A DNA stretch of 64,000 bases from Gordonia soli NBRC 108243. Its GTDB lineage: Bacteria > Actinomycetota > Actinomycetes > Mycobacteriales > Mycobacteriaceae. This document shows positions 23,958-32,186 of this stretch, one piece after another. Each line of letters begins with the position of its first letter. Within the stretch, counting starts at the first letter, position 1. The notes below the pieces were generated by a model. That model was not told the DNA's origin, did no database searches, and worked only from the letters and a program-made list of their open reading frames with translations. The stretch spans positions 248,001 to 312,000 of the forward strand of contig NZ_BANX01000005.1 of the NCBI RefSeq assembly GCF_000334455.1, in the 5' to 3' direction. Made by a program: the position numbers and the translations under genes.

Positions 23958-25439
23958 ATGGCTACCGCAGACGTCCCGGGCACCGTCGCACTCGACTCGG
24001 TGGACGATTTCACCGACGAGGTCGACGTGCTGGTGGTCGGCTGTGGGATCGGTGGAGGGTGCGCCGCGGTGGAAGCCGCCGCAGCAGGGGCGCGCGTGCT
24101 CGTCCTGGAGCGAGCCGCCGACGCAGGCGGCACCACCTGCATGGCAGGCGGGCACTTCTACCTCGGTGGCGGCACGGCCGTGCAGAAGGCGACCGGTCAC
24201 GAGGACTCCGCCGAGGAGATGGAAAAGTACATCACCGCGGTCTCCCGCGAGCCCGAGCCCGACAAGATCCACGCGTACTGCCAGGACAGTGTCGAGCACT
24301 TCGATTGGCTCGAGGCGCTGGGATTCGAGTTCGAGCGCAGCTTCTATCCGGAGAAGGCGGTCATCCAGCCGCAGACCCAGGGCTTGATGTTCACCGGCAA
24401 CGAGAAGGTGTGGCCCTTCAAGGACATCGCGAAGCCCGCACCGCGCGGTCACAAGGTGCCGGTCCCGGGCGACACCGGCGGCGCCGCGATGGTCATCGGA
24501 TTGCTGGTCGACCGCATCGCCGAGCTCGGTGGCGAGATCCGCTACGAGACCGGCGCGCGACAACTGGTCGTCGACGATGCCGGACACGTGGTCGGGGCGA
24601 CATGGAAGAGCCTCGACGGGGCCGGCGCGATCCGTGCCCGCTCGGTCGTCATCGCCGCGGGCGGGTTCGTGATGAACGAGGAGATGGTCGCCGCCCACGT
24701 CCCGCAGATGTCGGAGAAGCCGTTCGTCCTCGGCAACACCTACGACGACGGTCTCGGTATCCGACTCGGACAGTCGGTCGGCGCGGCACTCAAGCACATG
24801 GATCAGGCCTTCGTCACCGCACCGGTCTACCCGCCGAGCATCCTGTTGACCGGAATCGCGGTGAACAAGAACGGCGAACGCTTTGTCGCCGAGGACTCCT
24901 ATCATTCGCGCACATCGGGTTTCGTGATGGATCAGCCCGACGCCGCCGCCTTCCTGATCGTCGACGAGGCCCACATGGAGCGGCCCGAGTTCCCCCTCGT
25001 GCCGTTCATCGACGGCTGGGAGACGGTCGCCGAGATGGAGACCGATCTGGGCATCCCGGCGGGCAACCTGCAGCGAACGCTGAACCGCTACAACGAGAAC
25101 GCCGCCCACGGCGAGGATCCGGACTTTCACAAGTCGGTCGAATACCTTGCGCCGCAATCGAACGGACCCTGGGCAGCCTTCGACATGAGTCTCGGCAAGG
25201 CGATGTACGCAGGGTTCACGATCGGCGGCATGGCGACGTCGGTGGACGGTCAGGTGCTCGACGAGTCGGGTGCGCCGATCGACGGTCTCTACGCCGCCGG
25301 TGCCTGCGCGGCCAACCTCGCGCAGGACGGCAAGGGCTACGCGAGTGGGACCCAGCTCGGCGAGGGGTCGTACTTCGGTCGGCGCGCCGGCCGGCATGCG
25401 GCCCGGCACGCCACCGCGGGCGCGGCAGCCGCGAGCTAG
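23958..25439 (+). CDS. FAD-dependent oxidoreductase (3-ketosteroid dehydrogenase/fumarate reductase superfamily), KstR-controlled
   Basis: The 493-residue flavoprotein has the FAD motif VLVVGCGIGGGCAAVEAAAAG near residue 18, GGTTCMAGGHFYLGGGT near 57, and a C-terminal FAD contact GLYAAGACAANLAQDGKGYASG near 440. It belongs to the superfamily of KstD and flavocytochrome c fumarate reductase. Together with the perfect KstR operator over its promoter, this makes a role in sterol or steroid catabolism likely. The exact reaction is not evident: it is not a close match to the classic KstD sequence as I know it. No other steroid genes are nearby, so this is an isolated regulon member. Confidence 0.85.
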   Translation: MATADVPGTVALDSVDDFTDEVDVLVVGCGIGGGCAAVEAAAAGARVLVLERAADAGGTTCMAGGHFYLGGGTAVQKATGHEDSAEEMEKYITAVSREPEPDKIHAYCQDSVEHFDWLEALGFEFERSFYPEKAVIQPQTQGLMFTGNEKVWPFKDIAKPAPRGHKVPVPGDTGGAAMVIGLLVDRIAELGGEIRYETGARQLVVDDAGHVVGATWKSLDGAGAIRARSVVIAAGGFVMNEEMVAAHVPQMSEKPFVLGNTYDDGLGIRLGQSVGAALKHMDQAFVTAPVYPPSILLTGIAVNKNGERFVAEDSYHSRTSGFVMDQPDAAAFLIVDEAHMERPEFPLVPFIDGWETVAEMETDLGIPAGNLQRTLNRYNENAAHGEDPDFHKSVEYLAPQSNGPWAAFDMSLGKAMYAGFTIGGMATSVDGQVLDESGAPIDGLYAAGACAANLAQDGKGYASGTQLGEGSYFGRRAGRHAARHATAGAAAAS

Positions 25440-25477
25440 TCGGTCCGACCGAGGGGCGTCGTCCGTCGCGGTCCGCT

Positions 25478-25547
25478 CCGAAACCACACCGCATCGACAT
25501 TTCGAGCCCGATCCGCGGCCTTTCGAGCGAAATCTGTGTGGTTTCGG
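25478..25547. repeat. intergenic hairpin with CCGAAACCACAC arms
   Basis: CCGAAACCACAC (25478-25489) is exactly complementary to 25536-25547, and an inner pair ATTTCG/CGAAAT continues the fold. It lies 39 bases after the flavoprotein stop and could end its transcript, though no T-run follows. Confidence 0.6.
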
Positions 25548-25600
25548 TCGACCACGGTCCACCCGCCCGCCACTCGCCGGGCCTGTAACCGACAACCAGT

Positions 25601-25639
25601 GAGACACCGTCCGGTCACCGGTCGCCCACCGGGTGTCTC
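25601..25639 (+). terminator. candidate hairpin terminator upstream of the PE-PPE hydrolase gene
   Basis: GAGACACC (25601-25608) pairs with GGTGTCTC (25632-25639), with an inner GGTCACCGG element. The rest of the 394-base gap 25440-25833 shows no gene. The final 200 bases before 25834 should contain the promoter of the next gene. Confidence 0.4.
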
Positions 25640-25833
25640 ATCCGCCGCCAGGTGCCCGACCATCCGGCGAGAACCCTGCTCCCAACCGAGGCTTCCCGGT
25701 CGGTCATTTGTCCCACATCGCCTCGCCCCGTTCGCGATCGGCGGGCCGCTGCTAACGATCGTTCTTCCGACGACGACTCATGTGTGGGCTGGTTAGACTC
25801 AGCTCGCCGATTCGTGAACAAGGGAGAACCAGG

Positions 25834-27558
25834 GTGCGTCGAATCCTGCTGTCGCTGACCGTCTTCGTCGTAGCCCTAGGACTGTTCTTCCAACCCGGGT
25901 TCATGTCGGGCACCGCGCACGCACTGCAGATCGGACCGATCAAATTCCCGGACATCGATCCGCCGGTCACGGTCAGTCCCCGACCGACAATCGTCGAACG
26001 TCCGCAGTGGATGCCCGAGCTGTCGGCCGCCCGCGGCGACACCGTGGTGCTGATCCCGGGCACCACCGACTACGACGGTGAAGATCAGTTGAATCGCACA
26101 CGCGACATCGGCATGTTCGGTAAGGAGACCACCGACCGTCCGGCCATCAAGGTCGTCGACTACCCGGCAGCGTTCGGGTTCACCATCGGTGACTTCCCGA
26201 TCTACCTCGCCGGCGACGGCACCTTCAACGACTCGGTCGAGATCGGCACCGCCAAGGGTGTGGCCGCAGCCGAGGCCGCCTACGACCCGAACAAGCCGGG
26301 GCAGAAGATCGTGATCAACGGCTACTCGCAGAGCGCGCCGATCGCGATGAACGTCGCCTACATGCTCAAGCAGCGCGGGACCATCCCCGAAGATCAGATC
26401 GTGGTCGTCACCGGCGCCGACTCCCGGTTCCCGAACACCGGTGTGGAGAACGTCGTGCCGAGCTTCATCCCCGGCATGTACACCAACGGCGACCGCAACC
26501 CCGCCGACACCGGCGACATCCGGGTCGAGTCCTACTGCGTGCGCGGTGACGCCACCTGCGGGGTCGGCAACCCGTTCGCCGACCCGTTCTCGACCTTCTT
26601 CTACCTGGTCCCCGGCTTCTACGTGCACGCATTCCTGACGTACCGGATCAACGAGTACGACATCGAGAAGCAGTGGATGAGCGACACGGGCAACACGCAG
26701 TACACCGTGTACAACGGCGGTAACCCGTGGGGGATGATGCTGCGCGACATCGGCATCCCGATCCCGACCGAGTTCGACGACATCCTCGATGAGCTGGTGC
26801 CGGTCCCGATGCCGGGCGAGAAGACGACCAAGACCATCGGCGGTCGCCCGATCCCGACGCCGCGCGAGCTGCAGGACATCATCTTCGACCGGCTCGGCTG
26901 GACCGTCCCCACATTCGACCCGGATGTCAACCAGGACACCCTGGATCGGCTGCTGGACGACACGTCCGAGGACGACTCGACGACCGCGCCGCCGACCGAT
27001 GAGGACGATTCGACGACCGGCGGGAAGAAGGCCGCTGCCGTCGCGACGTCGGCTGCCGAGACGACCGCAGCGGAGACGACTGCCGCCGGGACCACGGCCA
27101 CCGAACCGACCGCCACCGTGACGAGCCCGGCATCGGACTCGACACTCGCTGAGCCGACCACCGGCGAGCCCGTCGCGCCGGCCGCCACCGAGTCGGCGCC
27201 GACCGAGCAACCGGCGACCGAGCAGCAGGAGACCGAGCAGCAGGAGACCGCGGCACCCGGCGGCGAGGTGCCCACCGCGACCGGGCCGTCGAACACCGAC
27301 GACTCCGATTCCGACACCACCGACAGCAAGGGCTCCGAGAGCAAGGACACCGGCAGCAAGGGCACCGGCAGCAAGGGGTCGGACAGCTCGAGTTCGGGTA
27401 GCAAGGACTCGACCGCGAGCGATTCCTCCGACCGGGGTTCGGGCGCCTCCGACAGCTCGTCCGGCAGCGGCGATTCCGGACGCCGTTCGTCGTCGGATTC
27501 GAGCCGCTCGGCGGATACCACCAGCGGGTCGTCAAGTGATAGTGAGCAATCTGACTGA
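25834..27558 (+). CDS. secreted PE-PPE-domain (cutinase-like) hydrolase with a Ser/Thr-rich tail
   Basis: The 574-residue product begins with a signal or anchor segment (VRRILLSLTVFVVALGLFF). Residues about 60-300 form a PE-PPE-type alpha/beta hydrolase with strand VVLIPGTTDYDG, nucleophile serine in INGYSQSAPIA near 172, and the late HAF segment near 268. These domains are serine esterases of mycobacterial cell-surface proteins, but here there is no PE or PPE N-terminal domain. From about residue 385 the sequence is almost only Ser, Thr, Asp, Glu, Ala and Gly, including TAAETTAAGTTATE and Ser-Lys-Gly repeats: a mucin-like stalk of roughly 190 residues. The GTG start has AAGGGAG 7 bases upstream. 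Confidence 0.85.
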   Translation: MRRILLSLTVFVVALGLFFQPGFMSGTAHALQIGPIKFPDIDPPVTVSPRPTIVERPQWMPELSAARGDTVVLIPGTTDYDGEDQLNRTRDIGMFGKETTDRPAIKVVDYPAAFGFTIGDFPIYLAGDGTFNDSVEIGTAKGVAAAEAAYDPNKPGQKIVINGYSQSAPIAMNVAYMLKQRGTIPEDQIVVVTGADSRFPNTGVENVVPSFIPGMYTNGDRNPADTGDIRVESYCVRGDATCGVGNPFADPFSTFFYLVPGFYVHAFLTYRINEYDIEKQWMSDTGNTQYTVYNGGNPWGMMLRDIGIPIPTEFDDILDELVPVPMPGEKTTKTIGGRPIPTPRELQDIIFDRLGWTVPTFDPDVNQDTLDRLLDDTSEDDSTTAPPTDEDDSTTGGKKAAAVATSAAETTAAETTAAGTTATEPTATVTSPASDSTLAEPTTGEPVAPAATESAPTEQPATEQQETEQQETAAPGGEVPTATGPSNTDDSDSDTTDSKGSESKDTGSKGTGSKGSDSSSSGSKDSTASDSSDRGSGASDSSSGSGDSGRRSSSDSSRSADTTSGSSSDSEQSD

Positions 27559-27568
27559 TCGGTGGTCG

Positions 27569-27602
27569 AAAACTGAGGGCATGCTATGTTCCCTTCAGTT
27601 TT
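27569..27602 (+). terminator. hairpin terminator between the hydrolase and pnt genes
   Basis: AAAACTGAGGG (27569-27579) pairs with CCCTTCAGTTTT (27591-27602) with a single bulge, and the 3' arm ends in TTTT. It starts 11 bases after the stop codon. Since it ends in A/T pairs it could stop transcription in both directions. The region to 27717 must also hold the pnt promoter. Confidence 0.65.
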
Positions 27603-27717
27603 GTGACCGGGGCGACAGCGTCGAGCTGTGCCACACGCACCGCCAGAAGACCGGGTGACCTGCGATTTCGCTGAGCCGTCACCCCGGTAGGGCGGCGTGA
27701 CCAGACAAGGTGAAGAC

Positions 27718-28800
27718 ATGAGTGTGGGTGTCGTGCGCGAAACGGCCGATGGGGAGCGCCGCGTGGCGCTGGTCCCCAAGGTGGTCGCTTCGCTCGTGTC
27801 CAAGGGCGTGGATGTGGTGGTCGAGTCCGGTGCCGGCCTCGGGGCGTTGATCCCCGATGACGAGTACACCGCGGCCGGCGCCACCATCGGCGACCCGTAT
27901 TCGGCCGATGCGGTGGTGCGGGTGGCACCTCCGTCGGACGCCGAGGTAGGCAAGCTGCGTGACGGGCAGAAGCTCATCGGCTTCCTGGCCCCGCGCAACG
28001 CGGAGAACCAGATCGGTGCGCTGAAGTCGGCGGGCGTCGAGGCCTACGCGGTCGAGGCGATCCCCCGCATCTCGCGTGCCCAGGTGATGGACGCGCTGAG
28101 TTCGCAGGCGAACGTCGCGGGCTACAAGGCGGTCATCGTGGCCGCCGACAACGCCACCCGCTTCTTCCCGATGCTGACGACCGCCGCGGGCACCGTGAAG
28201 CCGGCGACCGTATTGGTCCTGGGTGTCGGCGTGGCCGGGCTGCAGGCGCTGGCGACCGCCAAGCGTCTCGGTGGTCGCACCACCGGTTACGACGTGCGTC
28301 CCGAGGTCGCCGAGCAGGTGAAGTCGGTGGGTGGACAGTGGCTCGATCTGGGCATCGATGCGGCCGGTGAGGGCGGGTATGCCCGCGAGCTCACCGAGGA
28401 CGAACGCGCCCAGCAGCAGAAGGCCCTGGAAGAGGCGATCAAGAGCTTCGACGTGGTGATCACCACCGCGCTCGTGCCCGGTCGCCCGGCACCTCGCCTG
28501 GTGACCGCCGCCGCGGTCGAGGGCATGAAGCCCGGCAGCGTGGTCGTCGACCTCGCCGGCGAGACCGGCGGCAACTGCGAGCTGACCGAGCCGGGCGAGA
28601 TCGTGGTCAAACACGACGTCACCATCGTGTCGCCGCTGAACCTGCCGGCCACGATGCCCGAGCACGCCAGCGAGCTCTACGCGAAGAACCTGTTGGCGCT
28701 GATCGAGCTCATGCTCGACGAGAACGGCGCCATCGCACCGGATTTCAGCGACGAAGTGCTGGCCTCCGCGTGCGTCACCCGAGAAGAGGTGTCTGCCTGA
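27718..28800 (+). CDS. pntAA: NAD(P) transhydrogenase subunit alpha, part 1 (NAD-binding domain I)
   Basis: The 360-residue protein matches the soluble NAD(H)-binding domain of proton-translocating transhydrogenase. It has RETADGERRVALVPK near residue 7, the central IPRISRAQVMDALSSQANVAGYKAV near 115, the nucleotide motif VLGVGVAGLQALATAKRLG near 168, and ATMPEHASELYAKN near 310 just before the C-terminus. The enzyme couples hydride transfer from NADH to NADP+ to inward proton flow, making NADPH. The split into three polypeptides (AA, AB, B) is the arrangement known from Rhodospirillum and mycobacteria. Its stop overlaps the next start (TGATG). Confidence 0.93.
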   Translation: MSVGVVRETADGERRVALVPKVVASLVSKGVDVVVESGAGLGALIPDDEYTAAGATIGDPYSADAVVRVAPPSDAEVGKLRDGQKLIGFLAPRNAENQIGALKSAGVEAYAVEAIPRISRAQVMDALSSQANVAGYKAVIVAADNATRFFPMLTTAAGTVKPATVLVLGVGVAGLQALATAKRLGGRTTGYDVRPEVAEQVKSVGGQWLDLGIDAAGEGGYARELTEDERAQQQKALEEAIKSFDVVITTALVPGRPAPRLVTAAAVEGMKPGSVVVDLAGETGGNCELTEPGEIVVKHDVTIVSPLNLPATMPEHASELYAKNLLALIELMLDENGAIAPDFSDEVLASACVTREEVSA

Positions 28801-29105
28801 TGTACACCGGACTGCTGGCGAACATCGCGATCCTGGTCCTGGCCGGGTTCGTGGGTTTCGCCGTGATCTCCAAGGTGCCCAACACCTTGCACACCCCGCT
28901 GATGTCGGGGACCAACGCCATCCACGGCATCGTCGTGCTCGGCGCGCTCGTCGTGCTGGGCAAGCTGCCCGCCGACGCGAACTGGGGCGTGCGCATCATC
29001 GCCTTCGTCGCGCTGGTCTTCGGCACGCTCAACGTGATCGGTGGCTTCGCGGTCACCGACCGCATGCTGGGCATGTTCAAGGGTAAGAAAGAGGCCGCCA
29101 AGTGA
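28800..29105 (+). CDS. pntAB: NAD(P) transhydrogenase subunit alpha, part 2 (membrane)
   Basis: This 101-residue, three- to four-helix membrane protein contains SKVPNTLHTPLMSGTNAIHGIV, the conserved helix of the alpha-subunit part of the proton channel. Start and stop both overlap the neighbouring genes by one to four bases, which enforces coupled translation with the two partners. Confidence 0.92.
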   Translation: MYTGLLANIAILVLAGFVGFAVISKVPNTLHTPLMSGTNAIHGIVVLGALVVLGKLPADANWGVRIIAFVALVFGTLNVIGGFAVTDRMLGMFKGKKEAAK

Positions 29106-30634
29106 ACCTCACGACCACTGTCCTGGCCGCGGGGGCGCACACGCCCAGCCAGGGGCTGTCCTACCTGGTGATCGCGCTGTACATCCTGGCGTTCTCGCTC
29201 TTCATCTATGGGTTGATGGGCCTGACCGGCCCCAAGACCGCCGTCCGCGGCAACTGGATCGCCGCGGTCGGCATGGCCGTCGCGGTCGCCGCGACCCTGC
29301 TCTACGTCTACAACGCCGGTGCCGCGGGTGACGACGGACATTCAACCGTCGGCGTCCCGACGATCAACTGGATCCTCATCGCGGTCGGCCTGATCCTCGG
29401 TGTGGTGCTGGGCATCCCGCCGGCGCTCAAGACCAAGATGACCGCCATGCCGCAGCTCGTCGCGCTGTTCAACGGTGTCGGCGGCGGCACGGTCGCGCTG
29501 ATCGCCTGGGCCGAGTTCATCGAGACCTCGGGCTTCTCGACCTTCCACAACACCGAGCCCGCATCGCCTCTGGTGGTCGGTTCGCTGATCGCGGCGATCA
29601 TCGGCTCGATCTCGTTCTGGGGCTCGCTGGTCGCGTTCTCCAAGTTGCAGGAGATCCTGCCCAAGGGCCTGGAGAAGGCGTTCGTGGCGAACGCGAAGAT
29701 CTTCCAGGCAGCCAACATCCTGCTGCTCGTCGGTTCGCTCGCTGTCGCGGTGTACCTGGGCATCGATGCTGCCAACGGCGGCGGGGCCAGCGGATGGTGG
29801 ATGGTCGGACTGCTCATCGCCGCGGGCATCATGGGACTGTTCGTGGTGTTCCCGATCGGTGGCGCCGACATGCCGGTGGTCATCTCGCTGCTGAACGCGA
29901 TGACCGGATTGTCGGCTGCCGCAGCGGGTATCGCGCTGGACAACACGGCGCTGATCGTCGCCGGCATGATCGTCGGTGCGTCGGGCTCGATCCTGACCAA
30001 CCTGATGGCCAAGGCCATGAACCGTTCGATCCCGGCGATCGTCTTCGGCTCCTTCGGCGGCGGCGATGCGGGTCCGGCGGGTGCCGCAGGCGCCGACGGC
30101 GGCACGGTGAAGTCGACCTCGGCTGCCGACGCCGCGATCCAGATGGCCTACGCCAACCAGGTGATCGTGGTGCCCGGCTACGGTCTCGCGGTCGCGCAGG
30201 CACAGCACGCGGTCAAGGAGATGGCGACGCTGCTCGAGTCGAAGGGTGTGGAGGTCAAGTACGCGATCCACCCGGTCGCCGGTCGTATGCCTGGACACAT
30301 GAACGTGCTGCTGGCCGAAGCCGACGTCGCCTACGACGCCATGAAGGAGATGGACGACATCAACGGTGAGTTCAACCGCACCGATGTCGCGATCGTCATC
30401 GGCGCCAACGACGTCACCAACCCGGCGGCGCGCAACGATCCCAGTTCGCCCATCCACGGCATGCCGATCCTCAACGTCGACGAGGCGCGATCGACCATCG
30501 TGCTGAAGCGCTCGATGAGCTCCGGCTACGCCGGCATCGAGAACCCGCTCTTCTTCGCCGACGGCACCAGCATGCTGTTCGGCGACGCCAAGAAGTCGGT
30601 CGACAGTGTCATCGAGGAACTCAAGGCGCTGTAG
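29102..30634 (+). CDS. pntB: NAD(P) transhydrogenase subunit beta
   Basis: The 510-residue subunit has about nine membrane helices (residues 15-320) followed by the NADP(H)-binding domain III. Domain III has the fingerprint VPGYGLAVAQAQHAV near residue 357, AIHPVAGRMPGHMNVLLAEA near 391, and GANDVTNPAARNDPSSPIHGMP near 440. The start is a GTG that overlaps the pntAB stop by 4 bases. A strong hairpin terminator follows the stop codon, closing a three-gene operon. Confidence 0.94.
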   Translation: MNLTTTVLAAGAHTPSQGLSYLVIALYILAFSLFIYGLMGLTGPKTAVRGNWIAAVGMAVAVAATLLYVYNAGAAGDDGHSTVGVPTINWILIAVGLILGVVLGIPPALKTKMTAMPQLVALFNGVGGGTVALIAWAEFIETSGFSTFHNTEPASPLVVGSLIAAIIGSISFWGSLVAFSKLQEILPKGLEKAFVANAKIFQAANILLLVGSLAVAVYLGIDAANGGGASGWWMVGLLIAAGIMGLFVVFPIGGADMPVVISLLNAMTGLSAAAAGIALDNTALIVAGMIVGASGSILTNLMAKAMNRSIPAIVFGSFGGGDAGPAGAAGADGGTVKSTSAADAAIQMAYANQVIVVPGYGLAVAQAQHAVKEMATLLESKGVEVKYAIHPVAGRMPGHMNVLLAEADVAYDAMKEMDDINGEFNRTDVAIVIGANDVTNPAARNDPSSPIHGMPILNVDEARSTIVLKRSMSSGYAGIENPLFFADGTSMLFGDAKKSVDSVIEELKAL

Positions 30635-30651
30635 CCACCTCTCCACGCTGA

Positions 30652-30696
30652 ATCTGTCTCCGTTGCTCCCGCTTGCCGGGAACAACGGAGACAGAT
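30652..30696 (+). terminator. terminator of the pnt operon
   Basis: ATCTGTCTCCGTTG (30652-30665) is the exact complement of 30683-30696, and an inner TCCCG/CGGGA pair extends the stem nearly to the loop. CTCTTTGT follows. The left arm AATCTGT resembles the AATCTGTAC hairpins at 55.2 and 63.1 kb. Confidence 0.8.
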
Positions 30697-30791
30697 CTCT
30701 TTGTGGGGACGATCCGGTCAGGAATCGAGAAGCCCCCCCGGGGCGCTGCGGCATTCCGTGATCGCAGAACGTCCGACGAGAGAGGAAGACG

Positions 30792-31208
30792 ATGTCGCTG
30801 TCACTCTGGTTCCAACGAAAGATGAACGCCCGCACGACCACTCGCATTCGACGCAAGGGTGGTTCGATGATGGGGATGGAGGTGCTCATCCTGCACACGG
30901 TCGGCCGCCGCTCGGGTGAACGCCGCGAGACGCCGGTGAGCTGGTTCGCCGATGGCGCGGACCGCGTACTGGTCGCATCGGGGGGCGGTGATCGGAATCC
31001 CGACTGGTACGCCAACCTCATCGCCAACCCGGCGGATGCTGCCGTCGAACTGCACGGAGCCGGCCCGGTGTCGGTGACCCCGGTGGCGCTCACCGGAGAC
31101 GAGCGCGCGGCGGCGTGGGATCGGATCACCGATGCCCAGCCTCGCTACGCCAAGTACCAGGCGAAGTCCGATCGAGAGTATCCGCTGGTCAAGCTTGTTT
31201 CTCGATGA
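30792..31208 (+). CDS. deazaflavin (F420)-type nitroreductase family protein (DUF385)
   Basis: The 138-residue single split-beta-barrel protein has LHTVGRRSGERRETPVSWF near residue 34 and VASGGGDRNPDWYANLIANP near 62, the signature of the DUF385/Ddn family. Characterised members use coenzyme F420 to reduce nitroaromatics, quinones or enones, but many are uncharacterised. The ATG has GAGAGAGGAAG upstream. The pnt terminator precedes it, so it has its own promoter within about 90 bases. Confidence 0.82.
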   Translation: MSLSLWFQRKMNARTTTRIRRKGGSMMGMEVLILHTVGRRSGERRETPVSWFADGADRVLVASGGGDRNPDWYANLIANPADAAVELHGAGPVSVTPVALTGDERAAAWDRITDAQPRYAKYQAKSDREYPLVKLVSR

Positions 31209-31291
31209 GATGACCGTCCGCCGATGAGTTTTCCGCGGATGCGCTGTCTATACCGGCACAACCGCTTCGACTCATCCACCCGGAGGACATC

Positions 31292-31726
31292 ATGGCCGCT
31301 TCGACCGCCCCCGCATCCACCACCGACACCATCGACGCACGTCCGGCCCGCAACTGGCGCCACATCGCAGGCGTGGTCATCAGCGTCGTGGTCGGCGCAT
31401 TCCTGCTCTTCGACGTCATCGGCAAGCTCACCCGACCCGAGGCCGTGGTCGAGGGCGTCGAGAAGCTCGGCTTCCCGGTCGGGCAGGCCACTGTCATGGG
31501 TGTCGTGCTGCTGATCTGCCTGGTGGTCTTCGCCATCCCTCGTACCGCCGTCCTCGGGGCAGTCGGCATCACCGCGTACCTCGGTGGTGCAGTCACCGCG
31601 AACATGCGCATCGAGTCGCCGCTGTTCGACACCACGTTGTTCGCCGTGTACTTCGGAGTGGTCCTCTGGGTCGGCCTGATCCTGCGTCGGCCGGAGTTGC
31701 TGAAGGTCGCGGGTATCCGCCGCTGA
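31292..31726 (+). CDS. DoxX-like four-helix membrane protein
   Basis: The 144-residue protein has four hydrophobic helices from residue 25 on. FLLFDVIGKLTRPEAVVEGVEKLGFP is typical of the DoxX-like family, as is the late GAVTANMRIESPLF segment. No enzymatic role is established for these short members. GGAGG lies just upstream of the ATG. The gene is 83 bases after the DUF385 gene, so cotranscription is possible. Confidence 0.75.
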   Translation: MAASTAPASTTDTIDARPARNWRHIAGVVISVVVGAFLLFDVIGKLTRPEAVVEGVEKLGFPVGQATVMGVVLLICLVVFAIPRTAVLGAVGITAYLGGAVTANMRIESPLFDTTLFAVYFGVVLWVGLILRRPELLKVAGIRR

Positions 31727-31844
31727 CAACCGATCTCGCGTTCGCCACTCGACGCCACCGCGCCCCAGGGTCGCGGTGGCGTCGGCCTGCGGGGTCTGGT
31801 TCTGAGTGGCTTTCCTTGGGCTTCGCTCGCGGCCCCGGGTTTTC

Positions 31845-31916
31845 GGATTTCTGACACGTGACAGCTGGACGGTGTGGATATCGGGAAGCGCGGCTCGCTG
31901 TGGTGTCAGAAATCCG
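31845..31916. repeat. GGATTTCTGACAC hairpin element, copy A
   Basis: The 13-bp arms GGATTTCTGACAC (31845-31857) and GTGTCAGAAATCC (31903-31915) are perfect complements around a 45-base loop. The loop sequence itself, including GTGTGGATATCGGGAAGCGC, is nearly identical in copy B, so the element is conserved as a whole and not just in its arms. Confidence 0.9.
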
Positions 31917-31962
31917 AGGATCGACGGTCGTCGACGTGGCCGGCTCGGGTGGGCAGTCCTCC

Positions 31963-32034
31963 GGATTTCTGACACCCGGCAGCTCGACGGTGTGGATATC
32001 GGGAAGCGCGGCTCGCTGTGGTGTCAGAAATCCG
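31963..32034. repeat. GGATTTCTGACAC hairpin element, copy B
   Basis: Same 72-base element as copy A, same orientation, 118 bases downstream. Arms are at 31963-31975 and 32021-32033. Differences from copy A are confined to the few bases after the left arm. Confidence 0.9.
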
Positions 32035-32090
32035 AGGGAGCCGCGGATCGATGGCTCGGTTCTGCCGAGGTGCCCGCGGTCGGTGCTTCC

Positions 32091-32162
32091 GGATTTCTGA
32101 CACGTGACAGCTGTGCGGTGTGGATATCGGTGAGCGCGATCCGCTCTGGTGTCGGAAATCTG
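32091..32162. repeat. GGATTTCTGACAC hairpin element, copy C
   Basis: Third copy, 128 bases after copy B. The left arm is intact (32091-32103) and the right arm has one change (GTGTCGGAAATC, 32149-32160). The three copies fill most of the 460-base gap 31727-32186 between the convergent DoxX-like and folD genes; the rest shows no gene. Confidence 0.88.
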
Positions 32163-32186
32163 GCGGAGACCCCAAGCGTCCGGGGA

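Noticed and set aside
23415..25607. 730-codon open frame on the reverse strand
   Set aside because: It is antisense to the MFS and flavoprotein genes, which have clear family motifs. Long antisense frames are expected at this GC content, and its translation is Arg/Gly/Val-rich with no domain.
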